From the NCBI GenBank assembly GCA_025201805.1, contig MU619252.1, positions 191,855 to 255,854 of the forward strand: 64,000 nucleotides of DNA, given 5' to 3'. This DNA is from Parasitella parasitica. Taxonomy: Eukaryota > Mucoromycota > Mucoromycetes > Mucorales > Mucoraceae. The notes under the pieces were generated by a model. It was given only the letters and a program-made list of their open reading frames with translations, was not told where the DNA came from and searched no databases. The translations under genes and the position numbers were made by a program. Each line of letters begins with the position of its first letter. Within the stretch, counting starts at the first letter, position 1. Below, piece after piece: positions 46,791-58,468 of the stretch.

Positions 46791-47394
46791 ATGTCTTCTA
46801 ACACCAGGCCTTTATCGCTGTTTATACCAACTACTTGGTCACAGCAGCAGAACCAACAATCGTCAAATACGAGACCCGCATCTATACGATCAGCCTCTTC
46901 ATCTATTGCTGTCAACTCACCGTCTTGGTCAAATTTATCTTTTGACCAATTATCGCTTTATGCGAGACGAGCATCAAACTCCAGCATAAGTGTGCTAACA
47001 ACACATCAAAATGATCAGGAAGAAAAAACAAAAAAACGACAAAAAGAAAGAGTACAGCATGGTAAGATCGTTGATTCAATAGGCTGTTGCCATGGTAACT
47101 GACAGGACATGACAATGTGTAGTGGCAAATGGATTTACGCAGATACTCTTACAATCTTTGAATGATTGTTCATTTGGATTTTTCAGAATATCAGACCATA
47201 TTCATCGCAAAGTACCACGGATTGTGGAAACCAAAAAGAAACTCCAAAAAAATAGGAAGAAAGTAGACACTGCCATTTCAGATATACAAGACGTTAGAAA
47301 AAACGTATGCGATATTGAAAGAATTGAATCATTTTATAACATAAACAAGATGATTGAATCAAGTATTAATATATTAAAAAATTCAAGAAAATGA
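46791..47394 (+). CDS. BORCS8-like (BLOC-one-related complex subunit 8) protein
   Basis: Two exons, 46791-47061 and 47123-47394, over a 61-nt intron (180 aa). The first exon encodes a Ser/Gln-rich, probably disordered part (SQQQNQQSSNTRPASIRSAS). The second encodes a helical domain: FTQILLQSLNDCSFGFFRIS, DHIHRKVPRIVETKKKL and IESFYNINKMIESSINIL, resembling BORCS8 in spacing and in the helix-bundle pattern. BORC recruits Arl8 to lysosomes in animals and controls their movement. Similarity is moderate and recognised by eye. The start may be the upstream Met at 46749. Its last 12 coding bases overlap the glyoxalase II gene on the other strand. Confidence 0.6.
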
Positions 47395-48383
47395 GTTTTT
47401 CATTTCTCTTATAGTATGGAGTACTTCGACTGGATCATTTTTACCAGCAACATGTTGCAATGCTTGTTCATTTACCCTTAAAAATGGATTATACAGTTTT
47501 TCTTGTCCAATAGTTGAAGGGACAGTAATCGATTTATCTTGACACCAGGCCCATTTTGCTTTCAAATTTTCGTTGTGAGGATCAACGGATAAGGCAAACT
47601 AAGCTCGAAAAATAAATACATTGCCTACACGGACCAAATACCATGAAAATAAAAATAAAATCAAGACTATACCTTTAAATTATTCTTTGTATATTCATGT
47701 CCACAGTAAACCCACGTATCATCCGGTAATTTTGTAATGATATGAAATAGGATTCTGTACATGTCACGAGCATCTCCTTCGAAGAATTTACCAATACCAC
47801 CAATAAACAACGTGCTATGAATACATCAATCTTATTAATTGAGAAAAACTCATTCGTAAGCAACTCACTCTCCAGAAAACACAGCTCTTTCACCTGTGTT
47901 TGGATCTACTACATAATAACACACATGTCCCTTTGTGTGGCATGGTGTATGAAGTGGAGTGATGTCTAATGATCCCAACTTAAATTCTTCTCGATCCTTG
48001 CATACATAATTAATCTCTGGTATTCTGGCATCTGCACCATATACAGCCAATCCAGGCTTTTTTGCTTTCAAAGGATGAGTGTTGATTTTGATGATGTTGA
48101 AACAAAATGATTATTCCTACCAACTAACTCAATATTGCCCCCAGAATGATCCCAATGATGATGAGTGGCAAACACACTGTTTGTTGTGCTGGTGCATTAA
48201 TACCACATGTATATAAGCGCATTCAAAATAGTTGTACCTGGAAAGCTGTGCTCCTGTTTGACTAATAACATTTAAAATTTTAATTGGCTCAACGGGATCA
48301 ATGACAGCAGCTTCTTTTGTCTTTTCATCAATAAGAATGTAAGAATAATTATCATCAAGAGCAGGAATCGGGATAATTTTCAT
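47383..48383 (-). CDS. GLO2: glyoxalase II, hydroxyacylglutathione hydrolase
   Basis: Five exons: 48238-48383, 48121-48176, 47869-48064, 47673-47814 and 47383-47598 (251 aa). The start [17 protein letters not shown] is typical. The metal-binding motif [11 protein letters not shown] spans exon 2, [12 protein letters not shown] provides another His ligand, [13 protein letters not shown] supplies the bridging Asp, and [15 protein letters not shown] matches the substrate-binding segment. The enzyme hydrolyses S-lactoylglutathione to lactate and glutathione in methylglyoxal detoxification. No transit peptide is evident, so it is probably cytosolic. Length fits the family. Confidence 0.93.
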
Positions 48384-48753
48384 ATTTCAAAATATAAAAA
48401 GGGGTTAACAGGAAAAAAAAAAGTTGTGTCGAAGCAAGAGAAAATTGGTATTTATAAAACAAAATAGAATGCTTCCAAAAGAACCTTCTTTTCAACTTTT
48501 ACAAACGTTATTGTGAGATTTTGTTTTAAAAGCCCGGATTTGATCTATGCAAGAGAAACACAGGCTAAACGTACAATGCGCTACCAAAAGCCATTCAACA
48601 GAATATGAAATATGTTAGACCAGGAAAACTTGAAGAAATAAATATTTATAAATGTGGGCATTTTATTTTCCTATTATTGAGATGCTACATAAAAGAAAGA
48701 AGGGAAGGGTGCCTTATTGACGTCAAATGTGAAAGAACATTCTGGAGCTTAAA
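48384..48753. other. intergenic region between peroxiredoxin end and GLO2 start
   Basis: AT-rich spacer of 370 bp; a CCCCT element reads toward GLO2 about 15 bp upstream of its ATG on the minus strand, similar to a fungal stress-response element, but a single copy is weak evidence. Confidence 0.3.
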
Positions 48754-49456
48754 TCAATCATCATCTTGGAAGTATGCTTTGGCTTTGTGGACATCAGGTA
48801 TGATTGTTTTGCTTCCCTTGTTCCAATTGGCTGGACAAACCTCTCCATGCTTATCACTGAATTGGAAGGCTTCAACCAATCTAATGGTTTCTGGAACAGA
48901 TCTTCCAACAGGTAAATCATTTATAGTGATTTGTCGAACAACGCCTTTGGTATCAATAATGAATAGTCCACGTAATGAAACCCCTTCATTTTCAAGATAG
49001 ACACCGTAACTTTTAGCAATACTTCTTGTTTTATCAGCAATGATTGGAATTTTGGTTTCTTTACCGAGTCCACCTTCATGGCGAGGTGTACCAATCCAAG
49101 CATGGTGAACATATTCTACATTTTGCATCACATATTTATAAGCATAAATTACATTTATAAACATAAATCACATTTTAATAGGCTGTAGGCCACTTACCAG
49201 AATCGCAAGAGGCAGCTATCAATTCGCAATCTAGAGATTGAAATTCTTCATAGGCATCATTGAATGCAACGATTTCTGTTGGACAGACAAACGTGAAGTC
49301 TAAAGGATACCACATGAGAACTACATACTTTCCTTTGTAACTGGAAAGTCTGATGTGTTCAACAATATCCCCATTTCTAACGCCAGGAGCATCAAAATCG
49401 GGTGCAGGCTTTTGAACTTGTGCAACAACTAAATCATCAATTTGAATTAAATTCAT
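48754..49456 (-). CDS. TSA1: typical 2-Cys peroxiredoxin
   Basis: Two exons, 49198-49456 and 48754-49115, over an 82-nt intron (206 aa). The peroxidatic Cys is in [13 protein letters not shown] and the resolving Cys in [27 protein letters not shown] contains the GGLG motif, and the tail has AYFQ; together these resemble the GGLG/YF pair linked to sensitivity to overoxidation. It reduces hydrogen peroxide and organic peroxides using thioredoxin in the cytosol. Sequence and length are typical of Tsa1-like enzymes. Confidence 0.93.
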
Positions 49457-50092
49457 TTGACTTTTCTAGCAGTATCAATTAAACAACAATATTATACCCA
49501 TTTCCAATATCTAAGAAGAGTAAAAAAAGAAAAGTAAACGTGTAATGGAATGCCTAATCTTCATTTTGTAATGAAGAAAGGTGACGTTTTTTAATCTGTC
49601 ATTGTGATCTTACTTGCATAATATCGTCATCTTAGTTTTATTATTGATACATGTTACTGAAGATAAATTAAAGAGCAAGATATGTTCTACGGCCTGAGAT
49701 TGCTATTGTTATCACAAAAGATGAGTATAAGGTCGTCATCATCTACGAAAAATTAGTCCTGGCTATCAATTTCTTACGATGTTTTTTGAGTGATTTTCCG
49801 ACTTAACTTAGTTTTCTTTGTGGACAAATGCGGACAAATGAATGTTGCAAATGGGAGGCCTATGTTTCGACCTACTTAAATCTATTTAAGTCCTTGAAAG
49901 AAACCATTTATTTTATCGCAATATGTACTTTGCTGTTTATTTTCTGCAATAGGTTCCAGGCCTAGAAAAACTTTAAAATGATTTTACCTTTGTCTAAAAA
50001 ATATCGAAATTGTCTAAATTTAATTTTTATTATAATATTTGATTTAAACTTCGATCAGATATGGGCGCTAGTTAAAGGCACCGCAGATGAGA
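49457..50092. other. intergenic region
   Basis: AT-rich spacer of about 640 bp, upstream of the peroxiredoxin gene and downstream of KTI12. A short direct repeat GCGGACAAATG-type occurs near 49826-49842. No gene seen. Confidence 0.4.
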
Positions 50093-51068
50093 TTATTCCA
50101 AAGCAGAATTGAGATAATCAACAAACACATTACCTATAAGGTTTATATCCAAAGTTGTGCTTTGCTTGTTATATGTAACAAATTGCTTTCTGATTCGCCT
50201 TAGCTCCGATAATGTAACAGTACGGCAAGGATTGATTACTTTTGTGCTTGAACGAGGTACGGTCATAGGTAGACCACCAGTTCCAACTTCTTTTTGCGTA
50301 TCAACGAAGAAATTAATGATATCCAAAGTAGTTTTATCTAGTTCATATACGTAGTTGGTGGATGAAACAGGTTTAGCTATGGTGGATTTGTTAGGTGGTA
50401 ATGCCTTTTTTAATATCACTGCATCCCAAATTTTATCAACAGGGATTTCTGTATCGTCGTGAAGCAAAATGAATAGTGGTGAATCCCATCGATTGCGCTC
50501 CTCAGGTTCCTCATATCTCGATACCAATTCGTCAAATCTAATATAAGAAAAAAAAAAATATTAGTCTTTACTAAAAATTGTGTAAATCCGTGCCATTAAC
50601 TTGCACTATCTCATCATATCCTTCGACTCCTCTCTTTTCATTCCATTGCTTTGCAATGTCACTTGGCACGCCTGTTTGAATTACACAATGAGGTGTACCG
50701 ATAGCTCGTGCAACACAGTAAAGTTGGTATCGGAATCCTTTGATATAGTTTAAACCATCCGCAATCACAATGTCGTCTTTAGATAAGTTCCTTTCAACTG
50801 CTGATAATAGTGCACCTCTTGCTTTCTTCTCCTCGCAGGCATCTAAATATATAACGATTTTAAACATGCATGCTTTCTTTGTCAAGAAATTAGCCGTCAA
50901 CCTACCCTTGTAAGCATCTTTGGTTACATGAAGACTTTCGTCATTGATGACATTGATGCGCAATGATTTATTCTCTTGTTCGAGTTTTCTGGACAGATAT
51001 TTTTTGACTTCGTTTACTCTTTGAGTTTTTCCGCTTGATGGGTATCCGGAAATGATAATAAGAGGCAT
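50093..51068 (-). CDS. KTI12: Kti12, Elongator-associated P-loop ATPase
   Basis: Three exons: 50906-51068, 50605-50842 and 50093-50537 (281 aa). The start PLIIISGYPSSGKTQR is the Kti12 P-loop. Further family blocks are INDESLHVTKDAY, DDIVIADGLNYIKGFRYQLY and RYEEPEERNRWDSPLF, and the terminal helical region NPCRTVTLSELRRIRKQF. Kti12 supports Elongator in tRNA wobble-uridine modification. The second intron only restores frame with a GC donor (GCAAGT at 50604), giving DEIVFDELVSRYEEP. The gene is divergent from the phosphoribosyltransferase gene, 219 bp apart. Confidence 0.9.
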
Positions 51069-51287
51069 TTTTAAGAAAGCAGCAAGTTGATTGAAAGCAT
51101 ACTTGCGTAACTGAAACAACCATTTGCCTTAAGCCACTGTTTGCCTCTTTCATTGTGACCTTTTTGATTTTTTTTTTCTCTATTTAACTGTCAAAATGCA
51201 ATTAATCAAAAAGCTAGTTTGTTTGTACATATTTTCATTTTAAAAATCCCTTATTGTAGCTCAAAAAGTAAATAAATACTCCTTAAC

Positions 51288-51961
51288 ATGTCCAACAAAT
51301 TGCATATCAGGTAACTACCATACAGTGGATTTGGCATGCCGAGGGATCTAAAATGTAAACTTTCAGTTACAATCAGATCCATGATTCTATCCGTCAATCT
51401 GTGGATCATTTCCACATCAATGAAGATTTTAAGCCTGATCTCATGATTGCCATTGGAGGTGGTGGTTTTATCCCTGCTCGTATCCTTCGTACTTTCCTTA
51501 AAAAGACCAGCCGTGGCAATATTCCCATTCAAGCAATTGGTCTCTCTTTGTATGAAGAGCTTGCTAATGCCAATGGTGAAGAGAAGCCTGGTACCCAAGT
51601 CCAAAAGACTCAGTGGCTCAATTTTGGCGCCTCCCACTCTGAAATTTCTCTTTTGGGTCGCCGTATCCTCATTGTAGATGAAGTTGATGATACTCGCACC
51701 ACTTTGGCTTTTGCCGTTGAAGAACTTCGAAAAGATATTGAGACAGAGGAGATTCGCAATGGTATGAAACCCGGAGAATCCAACACTGTATTAGGCATCT
51801 TTGTTCTTCACAACAAGCTCAAGACCAAGAAGCGTGATTTGCCCGAAGAAATCATGAAAAACTATTTTGCTGCTGTTGAGATGCCTGATCAATGGTTGGT
51901 TTACCCTTGGGATGCTGTTGATATCGAGTCCCACACTGAATTGGCCAACAAGCATCAGTAA
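51288..51961 (+). CDS. HPT1: xanthine/hypoxanthine-guanine phosphoribosyltransferase (Hpt1/Xpt1 family)
   Basis: Two exons, 51288-51310 and 51367-51961, over a 56-nt intron (205 aa). The short first exon gives MSNKLHIS and then YNQIHDSIRQ, as in yeast Hpt1/Xpt1. Family blocks are FKPDLMIAIGGGGFIPARI, IPIQAIGLSLYEEL and TQWLNFGA. The PRPP-binding loop is RILIVDEVDDTRTTL. The end is PDQWLVYPWDAVDIESH. It salvages purine bases to nucleotides using PRPP. The FKPDL/GGGGFIPARILRTFLK region resembles Hpt1 while IPIQAIGLSLYE is closer to Xpt1, so base specificity is unclear. Confidence 0.88.
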
Positions 51962-52329
51962 ATCCTTAAAATTTACTTTTCTTTTTCCACTTTTTTCATT
52001 TGTATCTATAGACTTTCGTTTTTCCACTCAAATAGATTAATTCATATGTATATTACCATTATATTCGATAATATATGCTTAAATTTTGTTTTTAACATCG
52101 AAACAAGCTTAACTTCATAAGGGACTGAATTAATGGGTAATATCAAGAAATAACGTGGAATATTGTGTGTACAAGGAGGCCCATGAAAGGCACTTAACGG
52201 CTATATTGTAAAAAGGGTATATTATTACTTCCATGGTGATACGACCTACTAATACGATTTACAAAAAAGGATTTTATTATTTTAATGTACAAATGTTCAA
52301 AGGAGTATGGAAAACGCAATTGCTAAAAT
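51962..52329. other. convergent intergenic region
   Basis: AT-rich spacer between the stops of the phosphoribosyltransferase and the FabG-like reductase. Only likely 3' UTR and poly-A signals (AT runs) are seen. Confidence 0.4.
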
Positions 52330-53310
52330 TTAGATACCACGACCACCAGTAACTTCAAGAGTATGGCCAGTGATATAGCTAGTCAAAGGTGTGCAGAGAG
52401 TCATGACAGAACCAGCGACTTCTTCAGCGGTACCAGCACGACCCAAAGGAATTTCAGCATAAGGGTTACCAGCAGCAGGCTTGTTGCCAGTGGGGATACC
52501 AAGGGCAACCTTTTGACCATTGACCTCAATAGAAGCACCAGATTCTTTGGCGCGAGTAAGACGAGTGTCAACCCAACCAAAGGCAACAGTGTTGCAACGA
52601 ACGCCGAACACACCCCATTCCTTAGCGATAGTCTTGGTTAAACCGACAACACCAGCCTTTGCGGTGGCATAGTTGGCTTGACCAACATTGCCATGAAGAC
52701 CAGAGGTAGAAGAGATGTTGACAATGCTCTTGTTCTCACCATCCTTCTTACGAAGATACTTGGAAGCAGCACGGATGATCTTGAAAGGGGCAGTGTTGTG
52801 GACAGCAAGCATCAAATCCCATTGCTTATCAGTGATCTTGTGGATCATGCCATCAAAGGTGAAACCTGCATTGTTGACAATGTGGTTGATCTTACCGAAT
52901 GCCTTGACAGTTCCTTCAACCAAGCGTTCGGGGAAAGTTTCGTCAAGAACATCGCCGGGAATGGAAATAGCCTTAAGACCAGCAGCGTTGATGTCAGCGG
53001 CAACTTGATCAGACTTGGCTACATTGTCATGTCAAACACATGGTGATAGTACCTTTAAACACACACATACCAGCATCAATGTCAGTGACAACAACCAGGG
53101 CTCCTTCACGTGCAAACATCTCGGCACAGCTCTTACCAATACCTTGACTAAATGAGATTGTATGTTAGAAATAGTCGCTCCAATGCCTCAAAAAAATAAA
53201 AAGCTTTACCCAGAACCAGTGATGATAGCGACTTCACCAGCCAACATACCCTTGGGGAAGTTACCAGACAAATGACCCTTGATGGTGTTTAAACGATCAG
53301 TAGCAGACAT
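52330..53310 (-). CDS. FabG-like short-chain dehydrogenase/reductase
   Basis: Three exons: 53210-53310, 53071-53147 and 52330-53018 (288 aa). The nucleotide-binding motif GSGQGIGKSCAEMF is completed across intron 1, and VVVTDIDA follows. NNAG, the catalytic Ser in NISSTSGLHG and the catalytic YATAK (Y-x3-K) are present, then RCNTVAFGWVDT and a C-terminal TGHTLEVTGGRGI. This matches 3-oxoacyl-ACP reductase-like SDRs. Codon use is strongly biased to C/G-ending codons, as in pyruvate decarboxylase, implying high expression. The true substrate cannot be told from sequence; a role in fatty-acid or polyol metabolism is possible. Confidence 0.85.
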
Positions 53311-54723
53311 GTTTATATAATTGTGTATATGAGAAAGAAGAAAAAAAAAGAAGGAAAATCCAACATGTATGCTTATTTTATATTGCTTTTAAAGTATTTC
53401 CAAATAGTCAGCAACTATATCATCCGGGAAAAACAAGCGGACAAGTCACCAAACTTATTCTTACGTGTGAAAAATTACGCTCTGCATTACAGCCAAAAAA
53501 TTGGCTTTTAGTAATATTGATTGCTTAAGCGGAAATGTCTATTTTAAAGATCGCTGAAGAAAGTTGCTTTACGTTGATCTATATGGTATGCAAAAAAAAA
53601 AAAAAAAACCAATTGTTTCAAAGAGACGGGAGGATACTACGCTCTGTTTGCAAAAGCATTGCACATGTAACAAAATCATAGTTTATAAACGCAATGACCA
53701 GCATGAACAATATAGATATATATTGATATATATCACTCTAGTTTTCATATATGATATATAAGTGCCCTTGAAATAAAAGGATTTCTCGTTATTAATGCTT
53801 GAAGGAAAGATATCAACAATAATGTTTGTATCAACCAGAAATGAAAGAAACTTGGACTAATGAGACAGGGGCATCTGGAGTTTTGAGAATGTACACAGAT
53901 TCATTACTGAGATGGCAAAACGAACCTCACAAAACTCTTTTAACTTAGAATTAACACATAAAAATATTTTATTCTAAATCTTAAACTTATATCTTTAAAC
54001 TTAAATGAATGAGATTCTTTTATTTGAAGTATCAATTCTCTAAATCGGTCCGTGACCCGATTTTAAATTGTTTTGACACTTTCAGTCATTATCTCTAATG
54101 TTTAAAAAGTTAGCATTCCTTGCAATAAAGACACATATGTAGCTATTATCTCGATTTTCTATCTGATTAAACCTTATTTATTAACACAAACTTGAGTAAG
54201 TTCGCAATTAAAAGAGGTTTTTCAACTGGAAATCCATATTTTGCATAAATAGCACCCAATTTAGTAGTTTTAGGTAGTATTATTGATTATTTTTGACTAA
54301 TGGATACTACAGTTTTGAGGATGAAATTCATGCCAAATCGTTGGTTTATTTTTTTCTGCAAACGCAGACGGTTGTTACAAGATGTGTAAACATAGCTGGA
54401 TTCTTTCTAGGTTTTTCAATCGGCTAAAAAATCAATGATTTGCAGATAATAATAACCTAAATTTAGGCCTTGGGGGAGCATTTTGCTTCTCTTTTGGTGG
54501 TAATGAAGTTCGAATTTGTAAACTAATGCTTATTATTAAATTTGAAGGCATGATGCACAACTCTGTGTCAAGTGCAGAAACTAAGGGCTGTAATTGGATA
54601 ATCATTCTTTGTAATCATGTAGACATTATCTGGAAGTTTTATTCCATAACAAGCTACTATTTAAGAGATGACAGTCCTTGAGCTGCTTCCATTAGTCTTT
54701 TCCCTTTCTCTTGAATTAAAAAC
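53311..54723. other. intergenic region, possible old repeat remnants
   Basis: About 1.4 kb of AT-rich DNA. A 16-A run lies near 53588. A near-palindrome AAATCGG-N8-CCGATTT occurs at 54042-54064. Short ORFs have no domains. A 5' pyrimidine-rich stretch (TTTTCCCTTTCTCTTG) precedes HIS3. Confidence 0.35.
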
Positions 54724-55467
54724 ATGGACGAACATCGCACAGCTATCCAAGAACGAAAGACAAACGAAACCGACATCAAAGTTTTTATTAATCTTGATGA
54801 CAAGTTTGATCAAAAAATTCATATTGATACCGGCATTGGTTTTCTTGATCATGTAAGTTTATAAAATGTGTCAAAGTTAGTCATCAATCTAAGTTTTTTT
54901 TTTTTTTTTTGTTTTTTTTGCTAGATGTTGCATGCTCTTGCTAAACATGGTGGTTGGTCTTTAGATATCACTTGCAAGGGTGACCTTCATATTGATGACC
55001 ATCACTCTGCTGAAGATACTGGCATTGCGTTAGGTATGGCTTTCAAGGAAGCTCTTGGTACTCCTAGAGGAATCAAACGTTTTGGCTCTGCCTTCTGTCC
55101 TTTAGATGAAGTGAGTGTGATGTTGTTTTTTAACTAACGAATGCACGGAAACTCATTGCCTTTTTTTTTTTTTTTTTATAAATAGGCCCTTGCTAGATCT
55201 GTTGTGGATATTTCCGGTCGTCCTTTTGCCGATATCAACCTCGATTTAAAGCGTGAGATGATTGGCACCTTATCTACAGAAATGATTCCTCACGTTTTAG
55301 AGTCTTTCGCTGGTGCTGCTGGCATTACTCTTCATGTTGATGTGTTGAAGGGTAAAAATGATCACCATAAGGCCGAATCTGCTTTCAAATCCGTGGCTGT
55401 TGCGCTTCGTGAAGCTTGTACTAGAACCGGCACCAACGATGTCCCTTCAACCAAGGGTGTTTTATAG
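54724..55467 (+). CDS. HIS3: imidazoleglycerol-phosphate dehydratase
   Basis: Three exons: 54724-54852, 54925-55110 and 55186-55467 (198 aa). The metal-binding His motifs are [18 protein letters not shown] (completed by splicing), [14 protein letters not shown] and [25 protein letters not shown] and GRPFADINL are also typical. It performs the sixth step of histidine synthesis. Both introns have long T runs just before the acceptor. Length and motifs match yeast His3. Confidence 0.95.
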
Positions 55468-57151
55468 ATTACTCTCGCTTTTATCATATCATGAAAAAAC
55501 CAAAAGTTGCATATTAAATTGGAAGGAATACATCATCTAGTCACAATGATCACCAAATGAATATGAATGCGGATTGATTCAATGTGTTGGTACAGCATGG
55601 TTTGGGATTCGACTTAATCAACACTTTTGTAGCAGTATGTTTTTTGAGAAAGCTTTACGAAAACTTCATTTCCCTCGAGAATTCTGATCGTGTCTAAAGA
55701 CGAGTTTATTGGATGGGCCATACCTCTCAAAGTGGATAAGAATCGGATGTGTAACATTTCAGGTGCCAAATACATTTTTGTCGGCGATTGAAATATATAT
55801 CTTCAAGATGAGTTCTTTTTTTCTCGATTTCAACATCATTGAGACATTTAGCCTTTTATCGCAAGATTGTGGTACTAATTAGAGTCATATAGGTCAAAGA
55901 TTTATCGAGAATTGCGCTAAAATTTACAGTAACTTATGGTTTCAAATCACATTTTGACTATACTTTAATATGTACACGCAGCTGCATTTACATGCTCTTC
56001 TGCCATTCACATGAGGGTATTCGCTTGACTGGGATTTTGAAACACAATTGTCTACTCTAATAAATGTCAGGTGTTGGGCGAAATCTTGTAATAGCATTAT
56101 TAGTTACATCTTTTGTACCGTAGACATTGGTATTAATTTACTCAGCTTGTGTCTTTCTTTTAGTATTGCCTTCAGACTTCAATACAGGACTGATAAGCTC
56201 AGCAGGAATCGGTTGATAACTGTATTTGTAATATTAAAATTTGAAATTGTAACTATAAAGCGTTTGTAAACAACCTATCACTATGTTTATTACAGTGGCT
56301 AGTGGGAGCGTCAAAATCTAGCTATTCATCTAGCTGTGTTCAGCTCTTTTGCATCACTGTTAAAACTAAATGGGCTGCAGTAACACAGACTTTGCTACTA
56401 TTTGCACATGAAAGCAAAATTCCTATTGCACGTTTTAGTCTGAGAATTACATTTGATGATCGAATATACTGATGTATAGATGGGAAAATCCAATTTGCAC
56501 AAACAGATGATTTCAATTACCAAACTAAATTATTGTTTTTTTTGACAAAAAAAGACACGTGTATGATGTCAAGCATTCAAAAGTTATCAACATTGATGTA
56601 TACTTGTAAATCATCTGCATCTTGCATAATAAATGTTGTATTTAAAGATGTACAGACATTGACATGCCAGTAGAGAGTAAAAAAAATTAAACCCATCCGT
56701 ATCTAAGCAACACATTAAAAATCGCATGCTATATAAACATTTAAGGCTCTGCCATTTGATCCGAGAGACGGAATATCGGAAGTGTTATTATAATAGCGCT
56801 AAAGTTAATTACAATAGCCTAAGTTAGATCAGCACAAGGATATAATCTTTTGATTGAATTTATAAAGAATACAGTTCAATTATATAACGTCTTGATTATA
56901 TTTTAAAAAAAAATCAATAAAAGATTAATTTTATTTGTTAGCTGTAAGATGAAACGTGTTTATGAGTGTGTCAATTCTTTCCAAAGAAGCGAGAAAAAAG
57001 TTGAATAATTAGAAAAAGAGTAATAGGAAGAGGCTAAGAAGTACATTATAGGAAAACGAATAGCACATACACGAAATACATGAAGAAAATCAAAAAAGGG
57101 AATAAATAAATACAGGAAAGCGAAAAAAGAATCCATCTTCTAGCTTATTTT
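55468..57151. other. intergenic region
   Basis: About 1.7 kb of AT-rich DNA between the convergent HIS3 and LAG1 genes. The longest ORF (56048-56269, plus, 73 codons) has no domain and no splice partner. No tRNA or repeat recognised. Confidence 0.4.
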
Positions 57152-58468
57152 TCAATGCTGTTGCTTTTTGGCAGGCTTTTCTTCCTTGATGCTAGATAAT
57201 TATGTTATTTGAAAGATCAGTTTGCATAAAAAAAAAACACTTACTCTTCCTCATCCTCGTCATCGCTTCGGGTGTCTTCAGCGTTTTTGCCTTGTAAAAC
57301 ACGCATAATGACTCTGACAATCATAGCAAACCAATAAACCATGATCACATTCAAAGATACAAACAAAAAGATGTAGATCTTTTGTGTAAAAGGTGTGAAA
57401 TACTTTCCTTTTTCAGGCTCCCATTTCATGTCGAGGTATCTGGAAGGCTCAACTGTCGAATGCAGTTAGAGATCTGCCCCCTCCTTTCTTTAATTTATAA
57501 ATAGATGTGAAAGCCTACCTGTAGTAGCCCAAATAATCATCGAAAACAGCACATGCCTGGTAATAGGCCATGAAAGTGCAAATAATCCAAACGTAATATC
57601 GCAAGTGACAGATAATCCAATATATTTCAAAATCTTGGCAAGCTATGAAAGTGATGAAGCGGAGATGAGACTCGTATCCATATATTTGATCCTCACTACT
57701 TACGGCAAGAAAGATGTCAGCAAGATCCATGCAACAGAGAACAGCATTGCCAATACGAGTGAAATTGGTGTAGTAACTAGAGACAATCAATACAATCGTG
57801 ATGATATGATGCATAAGCATGGCTATGTGATCTTTTCTTCTCTTTTCAATGTGGAGAGTGTACACTTGTTGTACCCAAAAAGCAAGTTGCATCAGGTAGT
57901 AGCTTTTCATCTGCTTCGAGATGAGGATGTGGGGATAGTCGATCCAATACTGCGAGGTATTAAACCAATGAGGGCTATTGTACATGATTGCCATGCCAGC
58001 TGTCCAGAATACTGCATAATAGCTGAATGTCCAGGCCTGCTCAGCAAATCTTTCTCTCTTGGCAAAGGGTTTGATACTGAACAATCTTGCGATGGGATGA
58101 AACAAGAATTTCATCGCAGCAGCCCGCAGAAAGGTAAACGCCACAACCCAAAATCCCACAAAATAATAGTCATCGTAGCCTTTGTCAAACTGGTTTCCAC
58201 CTACTTTGTACGATATAGTCAAGCACTTTTTTGCTAAGGGATGTCCCAGATATGAAGCTAAGATAATAGCCAAGGCAATGATACATGTTCCCTCTAAGTT
58301 CCCTCCCCATGTTAGGTTTTTTTGTATTGATTATGTATATATGTGTAGCTTACCAAGCTCATTTTCTAGTGCGCGTTGCTTGAATGTCTTCTGTTGTGAT
58401 TTCTTTTTCAAAATATCCGTTGTATATGAAGCCACTTTTTTAATCTGGATCGGTGTATCCGTTGTCAT
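57152..58468 (-). CDS. LAG1: ceramide synthase Lag1/Lac1 (TLC domain)
   Basis: Five exons: 58354-58468, 57704-58293, 57519-57642, 57245-57452 and 57152-57191 (358 aa). The Lag1 motif is HIAMLMHHIITIVLIVSSYY with the catalytic His pair, followed by LCCMDLADIFLALAKILKYI; several hydrophobic helices flank it. The enzyme joins fatty acyl-CoA to sphingoid base in the ER. The C-terminus is acidic (DTRSDDEDEE). Splicing the last intron (GTAAGT donor) adds IKEEKPAKKQQH; retaining it gives an immediate stop at 57241, so two C-termini are possible. The start MTTDTPIQIKK is the only Met in frame in exon 1. Confidence 0.9.

Noticed and set aside
57605-58237. Plus-strand ORF (210 codons) opposite LAG1
   Set aside because: Antisense to the ceramide synthase exon and to one intron; no domain.
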